64,000 nt of DNA from Candidatus Gastranaerophilales bacterium (GCA_944325785.1 CALVBN010000002.1:1-64000), one strand, 5' to 3'; positions 44,220 through 55,270 are shown, numbered from the stretch's first letter. Numbers and translations are program-made. The notes: generated from the letters alone by a model not told the origin.

Positions 44220-46793
44220 ATGAAGAGAATATTAGTTATTTTAGCAATGTTTATATTTACGGCTGCTGTCTGGGCGGGGGATTATACGATTCAAAAACTG
44301 CCGAACGGTCAGACTGTTGTAGTGTACGAGATAAAAAATAATCCGATAGTAACGATTGATACCTGGATTAAGACAGGGTCAATCAACGAAACTGATTCAA
44401 ACAGCGGTGTCGCACACTTTCTGGAGCATTTGTTCTTTAAAGGGACAAAGGCGCACCCAGCCGGCGAATTTGATAAAATATTAGAATCTAAGGGAGCTGT
44501 TATAAATGCTGCAACCAGTAAGGATTTTACTCATTACTATATAACTATTCCTTCAGAATATTTTGATAAAGCGATGGATTTGCATGCAGATATGCTTCTT
44601 AATCCTCAGATACCAAGGGCAGAACTTGAAAAAGAAAGAAAAGTTGTTTTGGAGGAAATCGCAAAAGACGGTAATACTCCTTCAAAAAGGGTTTATGACA
44701 ACTTGAACGATATGATGTATACAACACATCCTTATAAAAGAAAGGTTATAGGAAGTGCAGACATTATCGGTACAATAAGAAGAGAAGAAATCTTAGATTA
44801 CTTTAACCAGTATTATGCTCCTTCAAATATGGTTACACTTGTTGTCGGCGATGTTGATGCAGAAAAAGCAGTCACTAAAATTCAACAGTGTTTTAATCAA
44901 GAATATAAAAAGCCGGTGAAAAAACATTTTAAAAAAGAACACCAGCTTCAAACACAAAAGAAAAAGATTGAATATATGCAGGATACGCAATCCGGCTATA
45001 TGATGCTGGGTTTTAGAGGGGTAAATATTAATGATAATGATACATTTGCACTGGATGTGCTGTCAGAAGTTCTCGGAGGAGGTAAATCTTCCAGACTTTA
45101 CAGAGATATAAAAGAGCAGAGAGGGCTTGCATATTCAATATCAGCTGCTAATGGAAGCTACAGAGATGACGGTATCTTCTATATTACGGCAAATTTCATA
45201 CCGTCTAATATGGAAAAACTTGAAAAAGCTATATTTGATGAAATTACTCATATACAAAAATACGGCATTACGGATGAGGAGCTTGCGCGTGCAAAAAATA
45301 TAATAATTCAAGACACGTACTACTCAAGAGAATCTACTTCTAATATCGCCTCTGAATTAGGCTATATAATGGCGCTTTCCAACACTTCTGATTTGTATGA
45401 TACATACGTGGACAGTATTAAAAAAGTAACAGTAGAAGAAGTTAAAGCGGCTGCGCAAAAATATTTGGGAGTAAACAGGAGTGCTGTATCAGTTGTTCTT
45501 CCTAAATCAATGGAAAATCTTGAAACAAAAGCAGAGATTAAACATACTGCGCAAAAGATATCCGAGCATAATGGCACGGTTAAGTATGCCGTAGATAATG
45601 GCGCAGCATTATTAATTAATGAAAATAAAAATAATGATATCATTGCAATGACAATCATTGCAAAAGGCGGTGAATTTATAGAAAAAATTGCCGGAGAGGG
45701 TACTCTTACAGCAGGAACACTGCTGAAAGGCACAAAAAAATATTCTGCACAGGAGCTTGCGCAAATACTTGATGAAAACGGAATTGAAATAGCTGCGGCA
45801 TGTGATGAGGACTTTTTCATCATAAATGTCCAGACAACAACTGCACAGGTTGACAAGACTCTCGACATTTTAGATGAAATTATTAATAACGCCACATTTG
45901 ATGACTATGAACTTGAAAAGAAACGTTCTGAAATCTTATCAATAATAAAACAGCGCAGAGATGTTCCGATGAATGTTGCTGTTGAGAATTTTAAAACCCA
46001 TATTTTTGAAAACAGTGTATACTCACACTCTAATACAATTCTTGAAAAAACACTGCCTACTGTACAAAGAGAAGATGTTATAAGATATTATAACAATATT
46101 TTGGATGCAAAAAATGTCATAGTTTCTGTTAACGGTAATGTTGATACCGAAAAAATGATATCCGCGTTCGGCTCAATTTTACAGAAAAAGGACTCTCCTG
46201 CAATTGATTATTCAAAATACCATGTAACAAAACTGACAGCACCTAAGACAATTACCAAAAATATAAAAGATTTACAGACCGCCTGGTTATTTATGGGATG
46301 GCAAACAGCTGGAGTTCAAGATAAAAAGGATTTTGTAACTCTAAAAGTTATTAATACAATATTAGGTTCCGGCATGAGTTCAAGATTATTTACTAATCTC
46401 CGCGAGCAGGACGGTCTGGCTTATCAGCTAGGGTCAAGCTATTCTCCAAAAATGCTCGGCGGAATCTTTATGTCCTATATCGGAACCAATCCGGAAACAT
46501 TGGATTATTCAAGAAACAAAATGCTTCATGAAATTAACCGCTTAAAAATGGAATTTGTATCTGACAGCGAACTTCAAGATGCAAAAGACAGACTAAAGGG
46601 AGGTTTTATAATCGCACTTGAAACCAACGCGGAAAAAGCTGCTAACATCGGACTATTTGAAGCATACGGCTTTGGATATGACTTTCTGAATGAATATATA
46701 AAAATAATTGAAGGAATTACTGCATCTGACATTATACGCGTTGCAAATAAATATTTTAATAACAATTATATACAATCAGAAGTTACTAAATAA
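44220..46793 (+). CDS. periplasmic M16 zinc peptidase, fused two-unit form
   Basis: 857 aa from the ATG at 44220 (GAGGGG precedes it; an upstream frame reaches 44169). Signal peptide to about residue 19. The N-terminal M16 unit has the inverted zinc motif HFLEH (H66, E69, H70) with the third ligand Glu about 76 residues on. The second unit (from about 430) keeps the fold, including GxxSRLFxxLREQ, but lacks HxxEH, as is usual for the inactive half. It resembles the PqqL/processing-peptidase class. Substrate unknown; it sits next to surface-protein genes. Confidence 0.92.
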   Translation: MKRILVILAMFIFTAAVWAGDYTIQKLPNGQTVVVYEIKNNPIVTIDTWIKTGSINETDSNSGVAHFLEHLFFKGTKAHPAGEFDKILESKGAVINAATSKDFTHYYITIPSEYFDKAMDLHADMLLNPQIPRAELEKERKVVLEEIAKDGNTPSKRVYDNLNDMMYTTHPYKRKVIGSADIIGTIRREEILDYFNQYYAPSNMVTLVVGDVDAEKAVTKIQQCFNQEYKKPVKKHFKKEHQLQTQKKKIEYMQDTQSGYMMLGFRGVNINDNDTFALDVLSEVLGGGKSSRLYRDIKEQRGLAYSISAANGSYRDDGIFYITANFIPSNMEKLEKAIFDEITHIQKYGITDEELARAKNIIIQDTYYSRESTSNIASELGYIMALSNTSDLYDTYVDSIKKVTVEEVKAAAQKYLGVNRSAVSVVLPKSMENLETKAEIKHTAQKISEHNGTVKYAVDNGAALLINENKNNDIIAMTIIAKGGEFIEKIAGEGTLTAGTLLKGTKKYSAQELAQILDENGIEIAAACDEDFFIINVQTTTAQVDKTLDILDEIINNATFDDYELEKKRSEILSIIKQRRDVPMNVAVENFKTHIFENSVYSHSNTILEKTLPTVQREDVIRYYNNILDAKNVIVSVNGNVDTEKMISAFGSILQKKDSPAIDYSKYHVTKLTAPKTITKNIKDLQTAWLFMGWQTAGVQDKKDFVTLKVINTILGSGMSSRLFTNLREQDGLAYQLGSSYSPKMLGGIFMSYIGTNPETLDYSRNKMLHEINRLKMEFVSDSELQDAKDRLKGGFIIALETNAEKAANIGLFEAYGFGYDFLNEYIKIIEGITASDIIRVANKYFNNNYIQSEVTK

Positions 46794-46864
46794 TAAAACC
46801 GGATAATATAAAATAGCAAAGTTGTCTAATTTTAACTTTAGATTAAAATACTAAAATAAATTTT

Positions 46865-49468
46865 ATGTTAAAAAAGATACTTTGCCTATTTTTCTTATTA
46901 TTACTAAGAAATGCCGTACTCGCACAAAACATAGATATACAAACTTTTGATGAACTAATCAACTCATCACCAGCCAACGGCGATACACTAATTTTTACAA
47001 GGAATCTTGAAGCATCTACATCTATCGGCAGCTACTTTCAAAATCTTGATATAACTTTTGATGGTAACAGCTATTCTATAAATGGAGATGGATTGTTTGG
47101 CGGTTTTGTACTAAACCAAAATAATACAAGCCTGTTTAAACAGCTCGCAATGAGAAATTGCCAGGGACAGTTATACAATCGTTCAAAATATGCAGGAGCT
47201 ATCTTTAATAATGGCGGTAACAGCGAAATAGAAAATGCAGATTTTACAAATAACTTTGTTAATTCTCAAGGTGTAAATTTTGGAGTCGGCGGAGCAGTTT
47301 ATAACAGAAACGGAGGCACTCTTTCCATAAATAACAGCCGATTTAGTGATAATTATGCATATGGAGCTTCTTCCGACGGAGGAGCTATCGCAAACGGCTA
47401 TGATTCTTCTGCTGTATTAACAGCTAATAACTCTATTTTTCAAAATAACTTTACCTACGGGGAAGTTATTTCAAACGGCGGAGCATTATATAACACGGGA
47501 AATGCACAAATAAATAACAGTACTTTTAATAACAATTATTTATACGGCTCTGACGGCATTTTTGGCTATGGAGGTGCGATTTACAACACAGGTCAAATAA
47601 CCCTTAATAACACATTGATTTCAGACAATTATGCGGACGGAGGTTCTAATTCGTTTGTTTTCGGCGGGGCTATATATAACGGAAATTCTCTTATAATTGA
47701 AAACAGCACTCTTAAAGGAAACCACGTTGACGCGGAATTTACCGGTGCCGGAGGAGCAATTTTCAATGCTGAAGGAGCGTCTGCAACAATAAAAAATTCA
47801 TTATTAGAAAATAATTATATATCATCAAACGCACAGGTCGGTCATGGAGGTGCTATATACAATGCCGGCACTCTTAATCTTGAAGGCTCAAGCTTTAAGA
47901 ATAATCTAAACCGCACAGGAGAACTAAATGATATATACAATAGTACTGCGTCTTCCGTGATTAATTTTAACTCAAATGAAACAAATACCATTTTAAGCGG
48001 CATAAACGGCTTGGGAACAATTAATAAAAATGACAATGGTATTGTAAACTTAGGCGGCCAAAATGATAACTACACAGGAACATTTAATTTTAACGGGGGA
48101 ACTTTAAACTTATTAGCAGGAGCTGAATATTTTAATGCATCAAATACAAATTTCAGCAATGGCATAAATTTTAATATGCAGAATAACGAAATTAATAATA
48201 TAAATTTCGGAAATTTGTCTTTGTCGGGTACCAGTCATGTATTTGCGGATTTAAATCTTAATACCAATACTATGGATACGATAAACGCCTCTTCTGTAAG
48301 CGGTGATGGAAAATTGTATCTTGAAAAACTTCTTATAGAAGGAACGCCAAAAGGTCAGAACATATCAATCCCATTTGCTGATTCAGTATTAAAAAATTAT
48401 GTAGCTTATACTCCGGAAACAATAGAAACGCCTATATATAATTATTATTCAAGCTATAACTCCTCTGACGGCAATATCGATTTTACAAGAAGCGGTTTTA
48501 ATTCATCTGTCTATATTCCTGCCGTTGCATCACAGCTTGCGGGATATCTGGTACAGCTTGATACGTATAAAAATGTTTTTTCAAATCTTGATATGGTTAT
48601 GATAACCCCGCCTAATATTACAAAGAGTTTTGATGCCCGCAACAAAACAGCAAATGCTTTTGGTCAATTTGCTTTTTCTCCTTTAATGATGCCGGAGGAA
48701 AGAAAAGGTATATGGTTCAAGCCGTATACGACATTTGAAAATGTTCCGCTTAAAAACGGTCCGCAAGTTTCTAATATTTCGTACGGCTGTATGATTGGCG
48801 GAGAAAGCGGGCTTATGGAGTTAAAAAAGGGCTGGTACATGTTATATGGCGGCTATCTCTCATACAACGGCTCTCATCAAACCTTTGATGGCAACGGAAT
48901 TTATAATAATGGAGGATTGTTAGGGGCTGATGCGGTTTTTTACAAAGGAAATTTTTTCTCAGCCTGGACTGCCAATGCAGGAGCAAATTCCGCAGAGGCG
49001 TCTACTAAATATGGCAGAGATAATTTTGTTATGTTCAACACAGGCATTGCCGAAAAAACAGGATACAATTGGGAGCTGTTTCATAGCAAATTAATACTTC
49101 AGCCGAGTCTTTTAATGTCTTACAGCTTTATTAATACGTTTAATTATACAACAAGCAGCAATGTTCAAATGGATGCAGATCCAATTCACGCCATCCATAT
49201 AGAACCGCAGATAAAAATCATCGGCAATTTTAAAGAATATCTTCAGCCGTACTTATGTGTTTCGATGGTGTGGAATATCATAGATAAATCTCATTTCCAG
49301 GCAAATGACGTGTTTCTGCCTCAATTGTCAGTGAAACCTTTTGTTCAATATGGTGCCGGCATTCAAAAACGCTGGGGAGACAGACTAACCGGATTTCTTG
49401 AGGCAATGATAAGAAACGGAGGCAGAAATGGTATTGCTTTACAATTCGGCTTAAGATTCAGTATTTAA
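46865..49468 (+). CDS. autotransporter with GGAIYN repeats (Pmp-like passenger)
   Basis: 867 aa. Signal peptide (residues 1-20, cleaved before QNIDIQ). A passenger of beta-helix type has about eight degenerate repeats of the form FxNNxxx...GGAIYN (about 105-340), as in chlamydial Pmp proteins. A transporter barrel of about 270 residues starts near 600, with GIWFKPYTTFENVP, and ends in ALQFGLRFSI with the terminal aromatic/Ile pattern of type V barrels. It presents the passenger on the surface. No proteolytic site is evident. It follows the M16 protease by 70 bp. Confidence 0.9.
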   Translation: MLKKILCLFFLLLLRNAVLAQNIDIQTFDELINSSPANGDTLIFTRNLEASTSIGSYFQNLDITFDGNSYSINGDGLFGGFVLNQNNTSLFKQLAMRNCQGQLYNRSKYAGAIFNNGGNSEIENADFTNNFVNSQGVNFGVGGAVYNRNGGTLSINNSRFSDNYAYGASSDGGAIANGYDSSAVLTANNSIFQNNFTYGEVISNGGALYNTGNAQINNSTFNNNYLYGSDGIFGYGGAIYNTGQITLNNTLISDNYADGGSNSFVFGGAIYNGNSLIIENSTLKGNHVDAEFTGAGGAIFNAEGASATIKNSLLENNYISSNAQVGHGGAIYNAGTLNLEGSSFKNNLNRTGELNDIYNSTASSVINFNSNETNTILSGINGLGTINKNDNGIVNLGGQNDNYTGTFNFNGGTLNLLAGAEYFNASNTNFSNGINFNMQNNEINNINFGNLSLSGTSHVFADLNLNTNTMDTINASSVSGDGKLYLEKLLIEGTPKGQNISIPFADSVLKNYVAYTPETIETPIYNYYSSYNSSDGNIDFTRSGFNSSVYIPAVASQLAGYLVQLDTYKNVFSNLDMVMITPPNITKSFDARNKTANAFGQFAFSPLMMPEERKGIWFKPYTTFENVPLKNGPQVSNISYGCMIGGESGLMELKKGWYMLYGGYLSYNGSHQTFDGNGIYNNGGLLGADAVFYKGNFFSAWTANAGANSAEASTKYGRDNFVMFNTGIAEKTGYNWELFHSKLILQPSLLMSYSFINTFNYTTSSNVQMDADPIHAIHIEPQIKIIGNFKEYLQPYLCVSMVWNIIDKSHFQANDVFLPQLSVKPFVQYGAGIQKRWGDRLTGFLEAMIRNGGRNGIALQFGLRFSI

Positions 49469-49556
49469 CAACACTGCTTTTTCTCTAAATAAATTCGCAC
49501 AAAGTGATTTTATAAAGCTGTATTAACGACATATAGCTTGTTAGTTATAACGTTAT

Positions 49557-52313
49557 TTATAAACACTTGTAAATGAGATTTTGGTCTTCTAATTCAACAA
49601 ATTTTTTATAAACATACGGTATATTAACAAGAATTTCTCCATACTGCTCATCCGGAATAAGACTGTAATCATTTATAAAATTTTTATCCAGCATAATTTT
49701 ATAATGTCCGGGAGAAATCCCCGAAAAATAGTAGCTGCCTGTATCATCAACAGTAGAGTAAGCAACTTCCGCCCCGTTTTCGTCATATAGAGATACTATA
49801 AAATCTGTTATATTCATTTGCCGGTCAAAATCATCACTAATATATAGTTTTCCTCTGATATTTCCTACAGAACTTTTAAGCGGAAATTCTACTCTTGTTG
49901 TCTTTTTGGGTTCTACATAAATATATTCATCAGATGATTTTTGCGCAGAAAGATTCGCGTGCATATTATCAGCATCAAGACTTACATTATAATAACCTTT
50001 ATCAACACTCTGTAAATCACAAAAACCATTTCGTTTAGTTCTTATCGGACCGCTTTTCCAACTAACTTTTATCGGAACATTTGAAACTTTTATATCTTTT
50101 CTGTCAAAAATTCCGTTATTATTTTTGTCAATAAATGCAACGACCTCTACAAATCCCTGATTTGCAGAGGCTGTACCAATAGACTGAAGACCGTTATCAG
50201 TAAATGCAAAAGTATCATTTACTGTTAAATTTATTGAATGACGGGCATTCGAAGGAATATACATATTATTAAAAACATATCCCATAGCTGTGTTATATTG
50301 ATAATTTAAACTTATAATCATACCCGTCCTGGTACGATATCCAATTGCTGCACTATAAGTACAGCCGTCATCTAAACCTTGATATTTATATCCGACTCCA
50401 AAACCTAAAAGCAGGCGTTTAAACTCAGGAAACTGGTAATTTACTCTTATCATATTGTAATCATTTTTTGCTCCATTTGACTCATATGACACTGTATCGT
50501 GTCCAAGCTTTATGGTACCTTTATTTTTAGGCAGCCTGTAATTTAGATTTGCATATGCAGAATTATAAGAACTATTAAAACCGTTAGTCGTATTATAATT
50601 TGAAGAGTATTGAGTATCATATGCATTACCGGTATGACCTGCTTCGACAGAAAGATTTTGTTTTATATTTTTAGATATATTTAAATTGTAGTAGTAATTC
50701 AGATTATGTCCTATACTGTTTTCTCCGTATCTTATATTGCCGTTAAACCTCATCCTTGCATTACCAAAGATTTTTGCTCCTGCATTAAAATACGCTTCGT
50801 CAAAAGAGGTCAAACCTCCTAAATATTTACTATCAAGGTTTGAATAATATCTTGTATAGCGAAGATTTGCATTTATATTCTCTTTTGCAAATGCTGCAGT
50901 TGCTTCCGCACCAAGCCGGTCACAAATAAAACCTGAATCAGAACCCGCAACATAATAATCCGGAGACTGCTGGTATAAACGCAGTTTTAATTTTGTGTTT
51001 TTATAATCAAAAACATTCTCCAATGAAAGTGAATAGCCAGGATTATAATGATTTCTATCGTAATTAAAATCCTTCATTAAGGATGCAGCTGCAAGTGCAT
51101 TCAAACTATAATACTTATTTCTATAAAGATTTAACGTATTAATGATACTTACGCCTTCCATTGTATTTGGGTTTCTATAAACACCGGATGAAAGAATCGA
51201 ATAGTCATTATTAAAAGCAGATATAAATAGAGCATTTTCATTCTGCTGCAAAATTTTATCATATATTATTTTCGTATCCAGTTTCATATTATTCGAAAGC
51301 CCATATTGACGGTTCCCTCCGGCTACAAATTTTTTGGATGTCATCTGGTATATATAGCCGTTAGAACTAAAAAGTCTGTTATTATATCCGGAAATTCCTG
51401 CAAATAATCTATTTCTTGAATCACCCTTCTTCAAAAATTCTACCTGTTCCTGAGCCTGCTGTTTTTTTTCATACTGATTGTAGTCTGAAATCTGAGCGCC
51501 TATAAGCATTGTACCTATAGAATTATACGGATCTCTCAGACCTGATACCTGACCGAGTTCGTAATAATAATCTTTTAACTTATTTCTATAAGTAAAACTT
51601 AAGCCTCCAAATGAAAAAAATCTGTCTGCATAATTATTTGTATTAAATTTTAAATCATAATCACCCTCATAAAGTTTTCCCTTTAAGCTCATACGAGTAT
51701 TATTATTGAACATAACACTATTCTGGCTTGCATTTAAGTAAACCTGCTTAGTAGAATCATTCATCATTGAATTATTTATCTCAAAAGTATCAAAAGAGAA
51801 CTTTCCTTTCTCTTTTGGAACTACAGCATGCTTTTGCACTGTTAAGTTTTCAGGAGTTTCTGTTTTTTCAGAGCTTTCTAAATACTTGCTTGTAATGCTT
51901 ACACATAACGAAACAGAATCAATTGCAATATCTGAATCAAAAATTTTAGATGCAGTATTTGCATTAATAAAAAACTCGTCTGTTTCTATAATTCCATCTT
52001 TTTTAAATCTTAGCTGAGAATTTATCAAAACATTGTTTAGATAAACACCCTTTTTACTTATTAAAGCTTCCTGACCATTAGGTGTTAAAAAGCTTATTTC
52101 TTTTGCAGAGTGGTTTTCTTTAAATGGTATTTTTAAAATCTTTGCAGTTTGTTTTACAGGAATATAAATTTTATTTAAGGAATCCATATAAACTTCTATA
52201 TCGCTGTAACTTGATTTGTTAAGCTCAAGTCCGCTTACTGTCGTTTCATCAGAATATGCATTTATACAACAAGGAAAAAATAGAAAAAAAACGACTACTA
52301 TAAATTTTTTCAT
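49557..52313 (-). CDS. usher-like outer-membrane barrel (divergent chaperone-usher family)
   Basis: 918 aa. Signal peptide (about 1-19), an N-terminal periplasmic domain (about 25-150), a long Tyr/Asn-rich beta barrel (about 165-690) with alternating aromatic strands, and two C-terminal Ig/CnaB-like beta domains (about 710-790, with FIDKNNNGIFDRKD, and 800-890). This fits an alpha- or archaic-type usher but no family signature is decisive. Its ATG overlaps the pilin-like gene stop (TAATG); it is last in the five-gene operon. It might instead be an unrelated barrel with CnaB domains. Confidence 0.6.
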   Translation of the reverse strand: MKKFIVVVFFLFFPCCINAYSDETTVSGLELNKSSYSDIEVYMDSLNKIYIPVKQTAKILKIPFKENHSAKEISFLTPNGQEALISKKGVYLNNVLINSQLRFKKDGIIETDEFFINANTASKIFDSDIAIDSVSLCVSITSKYLESSEKTETPENLTVQKHAVVPKEKGKFSFDTFEINNSMMNDSTKQVYLNASQNSVMFNNNTRMSLKGKLYEGDYDLKFNTNNYADRFFSFGGLSFTYRNKLKDYYYELGQVSGLRDPYNSIGTMLIGAQISDYNQYEKKQQAQEQVEFLKKGDSRNRLFAGISGYNNRLFSSNGYIYQMTSKKFVAGGNRQYGLSNNMKLDTKIIYDKILQQNENALFISAFNNDYSILSSGVYRNPNTMEGVSIINTLNLYRNKYYSLNALAAASLMKDFNYDRNHYNPGYSLSLENVFDYKNTKLKLRLYQQSPDYYVAGSDSGFICDRLGAEATAAFAKENINANLRYTRYYSNLDSKYLGGLTSFDEAYFNAGAKIFGNARMRFNGNIRYGENSIGHNLNYYYNLNISKNIKQNLSVEAGHTGNAYDTQYSSNYNTTNGFNSSYNSAYANLNYRLPKNKGTIKLGHDTVSYESNGAKNDYNMIRVNYQFPEFKRLLLGFGVGYKYQGLDDGCTYSAAIGYRTRTGMIISLNYQYNTAMGYVFNNMYIPSNARHSINLTVNDTFAFTDNGLQSIGTASANQGFVEVVAFIDKNNNGIFDRKDIKVSNVPIKVSWKSGPIRTKRNGFCDLQSVDKGYYNVSLDADNMHANLSAQKSSDEYIYVEPKKTTRVEFPLKSSVGNIRGKLYISDDFDRQMNITDFIVSLYDENGAEVAYSTVDDTGSYYFSGISPGHYKIMLDKNFINDYSLIPDEQYGEILVNIPYVYKKFVELEDQNLIYKCL

Positions 52314-52918
52314 TAAGGTTTCCTATATATATTCAGAGTAATCACAGCCTCATACACTCCCGCACTATCATCCAGTGAATATGTTCCCGCAAGAGGGGCA
52401 TTTCCTATATGCTGAGATATATTAAAATTTTGTTTTCCTTCACTTAAAAATTTACAACTTAAGTTACCATTATAAATCTGATACACCACAGGAAATTCCG
52501 CATTCTTCAACACAGGATATGCAATTATATTTTTGTTACTTTGCATAACTCCAGAATATATATCAGCAAGAGAAGCTGTATCCGGCAAATGTTCATTATT
52601 ACCCAGAATTATATATAATTCGCCTTCTTTAAGAAAATATCCGTTTTTTTGTCCGGAGTCAGTGTTTATAAAACTTGAGATTACAAAATCATATGTATTA
52701 TCATCCCCGTTTGTTTTTACATTAAAAATTGCTCCCAGACCGTTATGAAATCCAGTCTGCGGATTTATAGAACTGTTATTTTCTGCCGAAGGAATACTGT
52801 TTACAACCGCAGCAGACGGAATAATAACACTCAGCGTACCTTCCGTTACTGCCGCACCGGAACATACCGGTGCGGTTATTAGTAACAGAAATAAAATTCT
52901 TATTAGATTAGTTTTCAT
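52313..52918 (-). CDS. pilin-like subunit 2
   Basis: 201 aa with a signal peptide (about 1-22, GAA). The mature N-terminus (TEGTLSVIIPSAAVV) and the C-terminal strand SAGVYEAVITLNIYRKP match the pattern of the neighbouring 203-residue protein, including the AGxYEAxI end, which resembles the last strand of CFA/I-like and spore-coat-U-type pilins (AGNYxGxVxLxxT). Donor-strand assembly is therefore inferred. No Cys pair. Overlaps the usher-like gene start by one base. Confidence 0.7.
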   Translation of the reverse strand: MKTNLIRILFLLLITAPVCSGAAVTEGTLSVIIPSAAVVNSIPSAENNSSINPQTGFHNGLGAIFNVKTNGDDNTYDFVISSFINTDSGQKNGYFLKEGELYIILGNNEHLPDTASLADIYSGVMQSNKNIIAYPVLKNAEFPVVYQIYNGNLSCKFLSEGKQNFNISQHIGNAPLAGTYSLDDSAGVYEAVITLNIYRKP

Positions 52919-52928
52919 TAAAAATTTC

Positions 52929-53540
52929 CTATGTTGTTGTATCTGTTAGGATAATATATGCTTCATAATTTCCTGCTCTGTCGTCAAATGAATATGTTGT
53001 ACTATCAACGGCAGTAGAAATAGTAGTCAGCGCTGTACTTATACCTTGATCAACCTTAAATTCAAATTGTTTTTTGGCATCATTAAAACTTACATCACCA
53101 ACTAATTTTCCTTGAATTTCCACTCCGCTGATTGGGTATGCAATTGCATTCTGATTGTATTCCGGCGTCGCAGAACCGCTCGTAATATCACTAATTGCAG
53201 CGACTGAAGGTTTTAGCGTTGTATGTCCAAGTACAATATATTCAACTCCTCCTTTTTGGAAAAAGCCCGGCATTACTGTTCCACCATCAGCTATAGTTTC
53301 AGCTTTCAAATACAAACTTAGTTTGTCATTGGACTTGATTGTAAACTTTGAAGTAATTGTATTTTCCAGTTCACCTGTTTCTGGTTTAATATTACTGTGC
53401 AAACCTCCATCTTCGGCCTTGATATCCACATAAGCCGGCAATGTTGCCTGTACGGTTTGTCTGGCAAAGTTTTCGGCATGAACACTTGCACCGGTTGCGA
53501 CCAGCATTAGCATTGCCGCTAAAATTTGTTTTTTTCTCAT
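52929..53540 (-). CDS. pilin-like subunit 1
   Basis: 203 aa with signal peptide (near VHA-ENF, residue 22). Mature start ARQTVQATLPAYVDI would serve as donor strand; the end is DDRAGNYEAYIILTDTTT. Sequence between is beta-rich without Cys. It ends 10 bp before subunit 2. The mature N-terminal motif ARQxVQAxLP recurs in the divergent gene at 55407. Probably the major pilin. Confidence 0.72.
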   Translation of the reverse strand: MRKKQILAAMLMLVATGASVHAENFARQTVQATLPAYVDIKAEDGGLHSNIKPETGELENTITSKFTIKSNDKLSLYLKAETIADGGTVMPGFFQKGGVEYIVLGHTTLKPSVAAISDITSGSATPEYNQNAIAYPISGVEIQGKLVGDVSFNDAKKQFEFKVDQGISTALTTISTAVDSTTYSFDDRAGNYEAYIILTDTTT

Positions 53541-53553
53541 TTTTCCTCCTTTG

Positions 53554-54375
53554 TTAAATTGAATTGTCTACGTGAAAAGATACTTCTTTTATTAAGTTTT
53601 TATTTTCACCTTTTTCATTTTTATATGTAAGAATCACTTTAAAAATATAATCGCCGGCTTGAAGATTATCAGGAAGCATCCCCCTTTCGGTAAAAATTCC
53701 ATTAGCTCTGATAGTATTGCTGTTTACCGGAAACTCTTTTATTAATTGATTATCTTTTATAACCTGCGCTTTGCCGTGATAACGCACTTTGCTATTGCCT
53801 TTTGCGCTCAGGTCCATTTTATAGACCAAATTTTTATTATTTTTTTCTATTTTTAAATCATCAAAATTACCAATCTTTACAAAACGGCCCTTATCCACAT
53901 AAATAGGGATTCCCAGACGTGTTTTCACGACAAGTCTTGTATTTAAATTTTTATTGGCATTCGGCAGCAGTATTTCTTTAGCAGCAACATCTTCTATAAA
54001 CATTACCATTCTTGATTCTCCGTCAGGCAAACTTTTTAAATCGGTAAAAGTTACTCTGACAATTTGAGGAATACCATTTTTTAAAGTAAACTCATTGGGA
54101 ACAAATCTGGCATGTGAAATCAAATTATCTGCACTTTCAGATACAGGTTTAGAATCCATTTTACCTTCGTCTGTAATAGTAAAATACTCGGGATACAGTT
54201 TAAATCGAACTGTTTCATTTTTATCTGCCTGAACAGAAAAAGATGTTGTTAAATAATTGCCTCTGCTTTTATTAGCATCCAATTCTATTAGTGTTGGCAT
54301 AACTTTTACAGTCGCAGACACCGGTAAAACCTGAAGTAAAAAAATTAATAAAACTGCTGTTACAAAATTTTTCAT
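53554..54375 (-). CDS. periplasmic pilus chaperone-like protein
   Basis: 273 aa with signal peptide (about 1-21, VSA). Two Ig-like domains are expected: about 22-145, starting VKVMPTLIELDANKSRGN, a PapD-type first strand followed by a long F1-G1-like hydrophobic segment (EFTLKNGIPQIVRVTF), and about 150-270. The family Arg/Lys for the subunit carboxylate is not secure. The gene is 2 bp from the tip candidate and 13 bp from pilin 1. This is the chaperone expected in a chaperone-usher operon. Confidence 0.65.
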   Translation of the reverse strand: MKNFVTAVLLIFLLQVLPVSATVKVMPTLIELDANKSRGNYLTTSFSVQADKNETVRFKLYPEYFTITDEGKMDSKPVSESADNLISHARFVPNEFTLKNGIPQIVRVTFTDLKSLPDGESRMVMFIEDVAAKEILLPNANKNLNTRLVVKTRLGIPIYVDKGRFVKIGNFDDLKIEKNNKNLVYKMDLSAKGNSKVRYHGKAQVIKDNQLIKEFPVNSNTIRANGIFTERGMLPDNLQAGDYIFKVILTYKNEKGENKNLIKEVSFHVDNSI

Positions 54376-54376
54376 G

Positions 54377-55270
54377 TCATTCCCTCTCTAATATGTATGT
54401 AAATAAATTTTGTCTTACACCTTCTTTAATATAGTTATCAGAATCTGTATTTTTAAACGAATATTCCAGAGTTATATATGCGGGAATTTTATTACCGGCA
54501 TCAATTCCCTCCAGCGTAGGTTTCCCTGAAGCTAGAAGATAGCGCTGATTGGGTAAAAGTTTTGTATTATTTTGCTCATAAGACAAAACATTGTCTGAAA
54601 CATTTTTTAATCGAAAATAATATTCACAATTTTCGTCATCAAGTGCTGAGGTGCTAAGCCATAATTTCCAGTTAGTATTCGAGGTTATATTAAGCCTCAC
54701 GTCATTCTGATTTTTAATAAACGACTGTTTATTAAAAATATCATCTTCTGATAAAACAATTACCGGATTAGCGTTGTAAGATACGATCGAATGTTTATCT
54801 TCTATGATAAATGAAAAAAGGAGTTCACATTCATAATCCAGTGTCAACCCTGTTTTATCAAGAAATTTAAGAGGTATAGTATATGTTCCTGCAGGCAGTT
54901 CTCCAATATTTTCAAGTTTTAAGTTTATATTTTTTTGAGAAGAAGCTGTAATATCAAAAGTATCAATAAAAAAATTCTGCCAGCCGTTATTGCTTATTTG
55001 GTACTGTTCTCCATCGCATAAAACATACAAATTTGTTATAGGAATTTTTACATCGGGACTTTCATTATTAATAATATAGTTATCTGATGCCATAACAAAT
55101 AGCCTTGAAAACCCCATTTGCATATATGTAAGATTTACATTAGCCGTAATACTGTTTTCAGTAATTATCGGAAATCCTGTTATTTCTGCCCGAAAATGCG
55201 GACTTGCATAAACTGAAGGACATATTATCGCAAAAATCAGTATTATTAATGTTAATATAAAATTTTTCAT
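54377..55270 (-). CDS. secreted beta-rich protein, tip-adhesin candidate
   Basis: 298 aa from the ATG at 55270, the start giving a signal peptide (MKNFILTLIILIFAIICPSVYA in outline); a longer frame reaches 55324. Two beta-rich halves (about 25-145 and 150-295), with two Cys in the first. It is first in the operon and larger than the pilins, so a two-domain tip adhesin is the natural inference, though no such fold can be shown. No other motif. Confidence 0.55.
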   Translation of the reverse strand: MKNFILTLIILIFAIICPSVYASPHFRAEITGFPIITENSITANVNLTYMQMGFSRLFVMASDNYIINNESPDVKIPITNLYVLCDGEQYQISNNGWQNFFIDTFDITASSQKNINLKLENIGELPAGTYTIPLKFLDKTGLTLDYECELLFSFIIEDKHSIVSYNANPVIVLSEDDIFNKQSFIKNQNDVRLNITSNTNWKLWLSTSALDDENCEYYFRLKNVSDNVLSYEQNNTKLLPNQRYLLASGKPTLEGIDAGNKIPAYITLEYSFKNTDSDNYIKEGVRQNLFTYILERE